Part shown: in pieces, positions 60,493 through 64,000 of the stretch
Layout of the letters: every line of letters starts with the position of its first letter
How positions within the stretch are numbered: the first letter of the stretch is position 1
Origin: DAINPP01 sp036743375
GTDB taxonomy: Bacteria; Thermotogota; Thermotogae; MWEM01
Assembly (NCBI GenBank): GCA_036743375.1
Contig: DAINPP010000008.1
Span: forward strand, 1 to 64,000
DNA: 64,000 nucleotides
Direction of reading: 5' to 3'
Notes under the pieces: generated by a model
The model's input: the letters and a program-made list of their open reading frames with translations, nothing else
Database searches by the model: none
Told to the model about the DNA's origin: nothing
Position numbers and translations under genes: made by a program

Positions 60493-62388
60493 TCAACCCA
60501 ATTTTACTGCGCCGAAATTACATGCATCCGCACAGGCTCCACATTTTATACATTTATCATGATCGATAACGTATCCTTCCTCTCTGGATCCACTGATGGC
60601 GCCAACCGGACACTTTCTCATACACAGGCTGCATCTCTTACACTTTTCATCGTCGATGTAATAGCTTCTCAGCGCTTTACATTCTCCGGTTCGGCAATGT
60701 TTCTTTTCGATGTGTTCGATGTATTCATCTCTGAAATACTGCAGTGTGGATAATACAGGGTTTGGAGCGGTCTTTCCGAGTCCACAGAGTGAACCGATCT
60801 TTATTGTCTCAGCAAGTTCTTCTATGAGGTCAAGTGTTTCCATTGTTGCTCTCCCTTCGATGATATCGTCAAGGAGATTGAGCATCTGTTTGGTCCCTTC
60901 ACGGCATACGACACATTTTCCACAGGATTCGTTCTGCGTGAACTGCATGAAGTATCTTGCGATCTTCACCATACAGGTCTGTTTGTTCATAACGACGAGT
61001 CCGCCTGAACCGACCATCGCGCCTACTGCCTGAAGGTTATCGTAATCTAACGGCATATCCATGTGTTCCTGTGTGAGACATCCGCCTGAAGGCCCTCCGA
61101 TCTGAACGGCCTTGAAATCCGCTCCGCAGTTGCTTCCGTCGTTGTTGATAACGCCGCCACCGATCTCTGAAACGATTTGTCTGAGCGTTGTGCCAAAGGG
61201 TACTTCAATCAGACCAGTATTGGCAACGTGACCGGTGAGTGCGAATGTCTTTGTTCCCGATGATTTTGCGGTTCCGATGCTTGAATACTCTTCCGCTCCC
61301 ATCTGAAGAATGAGTGGGATCGTTGAAAGTGTTTCTACGTTGTTGATGATGGTTGGTTTGCCAAAGAGTCCCTGCTGTGCCGGGTATGGCGGCTTTGGCA
61401 TCGGCATGCCTCTTTTTCCCTCGATAGAGGAGATGAGTGCGGTTTCCTCTCCGCAGACGAATGCCCCTGCCCCTTCAAAAACGTGTATCTGGAATGATTT
61501 ATCCGAACCGAAGATGTTTTCCCCGAGGAATCCCATTTCGTTGGCCTTTTTTACGGCATATCTGAGTCTCTTAACGGCGAGCGGGTATTCCGTTCGGACA
61601 TAAACATATCCTTCGGTTGCCCCGATGGCCTGACCGGCGATGAGCATTCCCTCAAGAACACTGTGCGGGTTACCTTCCATGAGACATCTGTCCATGAATG
61701 CCCCTGGATCTCCCTCGTCTCCATTACAAATGATGTATTTCTGATCGCTGACCTGTTTCTGGGCAAGACTCCATTTGAAACCGGTAGGGAATCCACCACC
61801 ACCACGGCCCCTGAGTCCTGATTTGGATATCTCATCGCAGATTTGTGTTTCACTCATCTTGAGGACCGCTCGTTCGGCTGATTCGTAGCCTCTCTTTGAG
61901 ATGTATTCATCTATATCTTCTGCATCGATCTCTCCACAGAGTTTAAGCGTTGTTCTCTGCTGTTTGCTGTAGAAGGGAACTTCATCGTGTATTGCAATCT
62001 TCTCGTTTTCCGGGCCTTCAAACAGCAGCCTTTCGATGACTTCACCTTTCTTCAAAGTCTTTTCGATGATTTCTTCCACGTCTTCTGCCTTGACATGTGT
62101 GTAGAAATAGCCTTCCGGCTTGATCGTTACGAGAGGTCCCATCTGACAGAAACCCTGACAGCCGGTTCCCTTCATCAGCGCGTCTCCGCCTTCTTCTTTC
62201 TTCAATGCCACGTTGATTTTGTAGCCGTTTGCTTCAGAAAGTTCCAGAAATTTGTGATAAATATCCATGGAACCGTTGGCAATACAACCGGTTCCCGCAC
62301 AGACAACGACTGAACGACTGAACTTTTCTGATGTTTCCTTATATTTGGATGTTACCGCTCCAAGATCCGTCTTGTTAATTGTTTCCAT
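60493..62388 (-). CDS. hydB: HydB, NuoF-like NADH/FMN subunit of the bifurcating hydrogenase
   Basis: A 631-aa diaphorase subunit. It has an N-terminal thioredoxin-like [2Fe-2S] domain (CAGTGC, CQGFC), the FMN/NADH core with GRGGGGFPTG and GDEGDPGAFMD, the [4Fe-4S] motif ESCGKCVVC, and two C-terminal ferredoxin clusters (CKRCSLCMRKCP, CIKCGACADAC). It binds FMN and NAD and shuttles electrons to HydA. It overlaps hydC by 14 nt. Confidence 0.96.
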   Translation of the reverse strand: METINKTDLGAVTSKYKETSEKFSRSVVVCAGTGCIANGSMDIYHKFLELSEANGYKINVALKKEEGGDALMKGTGCQGFCQMGPLVTIKPEGYFYTHVKAEDVEEIIEKTLKKGEVIERLLFEGPENEKIAIHDEVPFYSKQQRTTLKLCGEIDAEDIDEYISKRGYESAERAVLKMSETQICDEISKSGLRGRGGGGFPTGFKWSLAQKQVSDQKYIICNGDEGDPGAFMDRCLMEGNPHSVLEGMLIAGQAIGATEGYVYVRTEYPLAVKRLRYAVKKANEMGFLGENIFGSDKSFQIHVFEGAGAFVCGEETALISSIEGKRGMPMPKPPYPAQQGLFGKPTIINNVETLSTIPLILQMGAEEYSSIGTAKSSGTKTFALTGHVANTGLIEVPFGTTLRQIVSEIGGGVINNDGSNCGADFKAVQIGGPSGGCLTQEHMDMPLDYDNLQAVGAMVGSGGLVVMNKQTCMVKIARYFMQFTQNESCGKCVVCREGTKQMLNLLDDIIEGRATMETLDLIEELAETIKIGSLCGLGKTAPNPVLSTLQYFRDEYIEHIEKKHCRTGECKALRSYYIDDEKCKRCSLCMRKCPVGAISGSREEGYVIDHDKCIKCGACADACNFGAVKLG

Positions 62389-62875
62389 TGTCGGCCTCCT
62401 GTTTTCTTATTTCATCGAGTAATTTCAGAGTCTTTTCCGGTGTCATCGTTCCGTAAACCTTCTCGTCGATAACGACTACCGGAGCCAAACCACATGCACC
62501 AAGACATGCGACCGTTTCAAGTGTGAATAATCCATCGTCAGAAGTTGTCTTTTTTCCGGTCAGGTTCAAGGTTTCTCTTAAGGCGTTGAGAATTCCTTCT
62601 GATTTCTTTACATGACAGGCTGTTCCATCGCATATCTTTATAATGTGCTTTCCCTTTGAATTGAGTGTAAAGTGTGAATAGAACGTAGCTACACCGTAAA
62701 TCTGCGCCGGGGAAATCTTCAGAGCGGTTGCAATGTAAGTCATGATCTCCTCTGGGAGATAGGAATATATCTCCTGAATTTCCTGAAGGATGGGGATGAG
62801 TTTGTAATGATCGTTCCCGTATTTCTCGAGGATGTCACAAACCTTGTTAAAATTTTTGTTCAATACATCTGTCAT
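62375..62875 (-). CDS. hydC: HydC, NuoE-like [2Fe-2S] subunit of the bifurcating hydrogenase
   Basis: A 166-aa NuoE-type subunit with one [2Fe-2S] cluster on four Cys (CDGTAC and CLGAC). Residues 1-85 form the helical NuoE domain, 86-166 the thioredoxin-like fold. I start at ATG 62875 (MTDVLNK), preceded by SD AAGGAGA; the frame continues to 62902. First gene of the operon hydC-hydB-hydA-hydS-phosphatase. Confidence 0.95.
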   Translation of the reverse strand: MTDVLNKNFNKVCDILEKYGNDHYKLIPILQEIQEIYSYLPEEIMTYIATALKISPAQIYGVATFYSHFTLNSKGKHIIKICDGTACHVKKSEGILNALRETLNLTGKKTTSDDGLFTLETVACLGACGLAPVVVIDEKVYGTMTPEKTLKLLDEIRKQEADNGNN

Positions 62876-63023
62876 AGTGTTCTCCTTTCTGACAATGATC
62901 AATTTATTGTTTTATCGGTTCTTTTCTTTTTCCACCTATATAAATAACGCTTCCAATTTTTCCTGATTAACCAAGTGTGAAGTTCTGAAGGAACCTCGAG
63001 AGACTTGCCTTTTTAGTCTCAGT

Positions 63024-63056
63024 TATCGTTATATAACTATCGATATAATTTTATCG
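63024..63056. promoter_or_regulatory. Three TATCG repeats spaced exactly 14 bp, before hydC
   Basis: TATCG occurs at 63024-63028, 63038-63042 and 63052-63056; the units TTATCGTTATATAA and CTATCGATATAATT are similar beyond the core. They overlap the only plausible minus-strand -10 (TATAAC, 63028-63033), which lacks a -35. This suggests a regulator-dependent promoter for the hydrogenase operon. Confidence 0.55.
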
Positions 63057-63065
63057 AAAAGGGCT

Positions 63066-63094
63066 AAAAAAATTTGCAACGAACAACGTTACAA
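63066..63094 (-). terminator. Terminator of rex
   Basis: Minus-strand stem TTGTAACG/CGTTGCAA (63087-63094 with 63074-63081), loop TTGTT, followed by ATTTTTTT. It lies 3 nt after the rex stop codon, so rex is a single-gene unit. Confidence 0.8.
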
Positions 63095-63097
63095 AAA

Positions 63098-63751
63098 TTA
63101 CTCGACCTCAACAGGCTCCTCTCGTCCTTCATGGGTCCCTTCGGTCAGATGCTTGCTGAGGACAGCCAACGACATCGCCATGTTCTCATTCTGTACCAGG
63201 ACATCCTCCGGTACCTTGAGCATATACGGTGAAAAGTTCCAGATCGCCTTGATACCGGCTTCGATCATCTGATCGCAGACAATCTGCGCACTTTCCTCGT
63301 TAACGGTGATAATTCCAAGCTTAATCTGCATCCTCTGAACTATGTTCTTCATCTTTTTCATTGGGAAAACGGTTGTATTTCCTATCTGCTCCTCGTGTTT
63401 GAACGACTTGTCGAATCCCATAACAATGTTGATGCCATAATCCTTGAAGGCCTTGTAATTGATCAGGGCCTTGCCAAGATGTCCCACGCCGACAATGATC
63501 GCATCGTTCATGTTGTTGTATCCCAGAAACTCCTCGAGATCCCGGATCAGTTCGATCCTTCTGAACCCTTTTCTGGGGCTTCCACCTGCCGTGCTGACAG
63601 AGGCAAGATCCTTTCTGACCTGAACTTCGTTCAAACTAAAGTCCCTGGCGATTGTTGCCGCTGAAACATTTTCTTCACCGGAACTTCTCAGATGATAAAG
63701 ATAATAAGGCAACCTTCTCATCGTCTGGAGCGAACATGTCTTCTTTTTCAT
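63098..63751 (-). CDS. rex: Redox-sensing transcriptional repressor Rex
   Basis: A 217-aa regulator that binds DNA when NADH is low and lets go when NADH rises. It has an N-terminal winged helix (about 1-80; SLNEVQVRKDLAS) and a C-terminal Rossmann domain with GVGHLGKAL and a domain-swapped C-terminal helix. SD AGGAGGTG is strong. It faces the same way as the hydrogenase operon but has its own promoter and terminator. GTGA/TCAC dyads before adhE are its likely targets. Confidence 0.95.
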   Translation of the reverse strand: MKKKTCSLQTMRRLPYYLYHLRSSGEENVSAATIARDFSLNEVQVRKDLASVSTAGGSPRKGFRRIELIRDLEEFLGYNNMNDAIIVGVGHLGKALINYKAFKDYGINIVMGFDKSFKHEEQIGNTTVFPMKKMKNIVQRMQIKLGIITVNEESAQIVCDQMIEAGIKAIWNFSPYMLKVPEDVLVQNENMAMSLAVLSKHLTEGTHEGREEPVEVE

Positions 63752-63774
63752 GTCTCACCTCCTGAATCGATAAA

Positions 63775-63803
63775 ATTATATCAAATGGAATTTTTTAAGT
63801 CAA
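63775..63803 (-). promoter_or_regulatory. Promoter of rex
   Basis: Minus-strand TTGACT (63798-63803), 17-nt spacer, TATAAT (63775-63780). No Rex-like dyad overlaps it, so autoregulation is not evident. Confidence 0.88.
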
Positions 63804-63931
63804 CTACCTGCTTATATTAAAATGTAAAGATATTAAATAGTAATTATATAAATTATTTTAAGAATAAGGTTTACCATGTATATGGTAGATGTGTTGTTAT
63901 AAGTTTTATAAATAAAACAAATGAAGAATGC

Positions 63932-64000
63932 TTAACCTTCTCCCGACCAGCGTTTCTGTTTGATCTTATCCAGCAGCCACCAGTGAGACGTACGGATATC
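63932..64000 (-). CDS. C-terminal end of an unidentified protein (partial)
   Basis: The last 22 codons and TAA stop of a leftward frame entering from beyond the window. The visible tail is basic and aromatic (TSHWWLLDKIKQKRW). This is too little to assign a family, and it could even be chance. The stretch 63804-63931 before it is AT rich with no gene. Confidence 0.4.
   Translation of the reverse strand, partial: DIRTSHWWLLDKIKQKRWSGEG

Noticed and set aside
63074..63094. TTGCAACG/CGTTACAA dyad as a Rex operator
   Set aside because: The spacing and bases do not fit Rex, and on the minus strand it is a hairpin followed by ATTTTTTT directly after rex, i.e. a terminator.
1..64000. tRNA or rRNA genes
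   Set aside because: No cloverleaf with a T-loop GTTCGAnTC pattern and no rRNA-like conserved stretch was noticed on reading the intergenic regions; a covariance-model scan was not possible.

Overview
This 64-kb window looks like a chromosomal piece from a fermentative, anaerobic, saccharolytic bacterium. Reasons: an electron-bifurcating-type [FeFe] hydrogenase (HydABC), two more H-cluster proteins, AdhE, the redox regulator Rex, a glycyl radical enzyme with its radical-SAM activase, three sugar ABC importers, and many lipoproteins. GC is moderate, Shine-Dalgarno sites are strong (AGGAGG type), and promoters are of sigma-70 type. The mix (TrpB2, HydABC plus PAS/SpoIIE/HydS, RbsABC-like importers, ROK) fits a Thermotogota-like or clostridial-type anaerobe. 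I cannot fix the phylum from sequence alone. A run of exactly 100 N (25544-25643) shows this is a draft scaffold.

Layout. 1-880: peroxiredoxin followed by three hairpins. 1201-6768: eight-gene operon with a phosphoglycosyl transferase, a PglD/NeuD-like acetyltransferase, two acyl carrier proteins, a FabH-like ketosynthase, an SDR, an FkbH-like enzyme and a VOC protein; it probably makes and attaches an unusual acyl group (perhaps glyceryl-derived) to a surface glycan. 6769-8323: trpB2 behind a leader peptide with three consecutive Trp codons, an antiterminator and a terminator, i.e. a classical trp attenuator. 8436-12875: giant PQQ-propeller/Ig lipoprotein.

13036-29368: a divergent carbohydrate locus. 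Leftward: RbsABC-like importer, xylulokinase-like kinase, FucA-type aldolase, rhamnulokinase. Rightward: DeoR regulator, glycyl radical enzyme, activase, and an LsrB/RhaS-like importer interrupted by the N gap and by repeated copies of the binding-protein 3' end. It looks like methylpentose or related sugar catabolism, but no isomerase and no microcompartment genes are present, and the glycyl radical enzyme lacks residues expected of diol dehydratases.

29526-41825: ArsB/NhaD-like permease, GH13 enzyme, proA-proB, a caspase-like lipoprotein and a small relative of its N-terminal domain, a candidate small RNA, a YbhN-like flippase, two tandem MFS paralogs and a DegP/HtrA protease.

42198-48426: adhE heads a compact run with two small [2Fe-2S] proteins, a PAS protein, a SpoIIE-type phosphatase and a group-B-like [FeFe] hydrogenase. 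The upstream region has a strong promoter and GTGA-N6-TCAC dyads matching the Rex consensus. 48878-54850: ROK regulator, MalEFG-like importer and intracellular GH84, a probable GlcNAc-glycoside utilisation operon. 55029-55330: MITE-like element. 55530-63751: rex, then hydC-hydB-hydA-hydS-SpoIIE. Two PAS/PP2C/H-cluster modules therefore sit in one window, one beside the ethanol gene and one beside the main hydrogenase. This suggests a hydrogen- or redox-sensing circuit, together with Rex, that balances ethanol against H2. The window ends inside an unidentified leftward gene.
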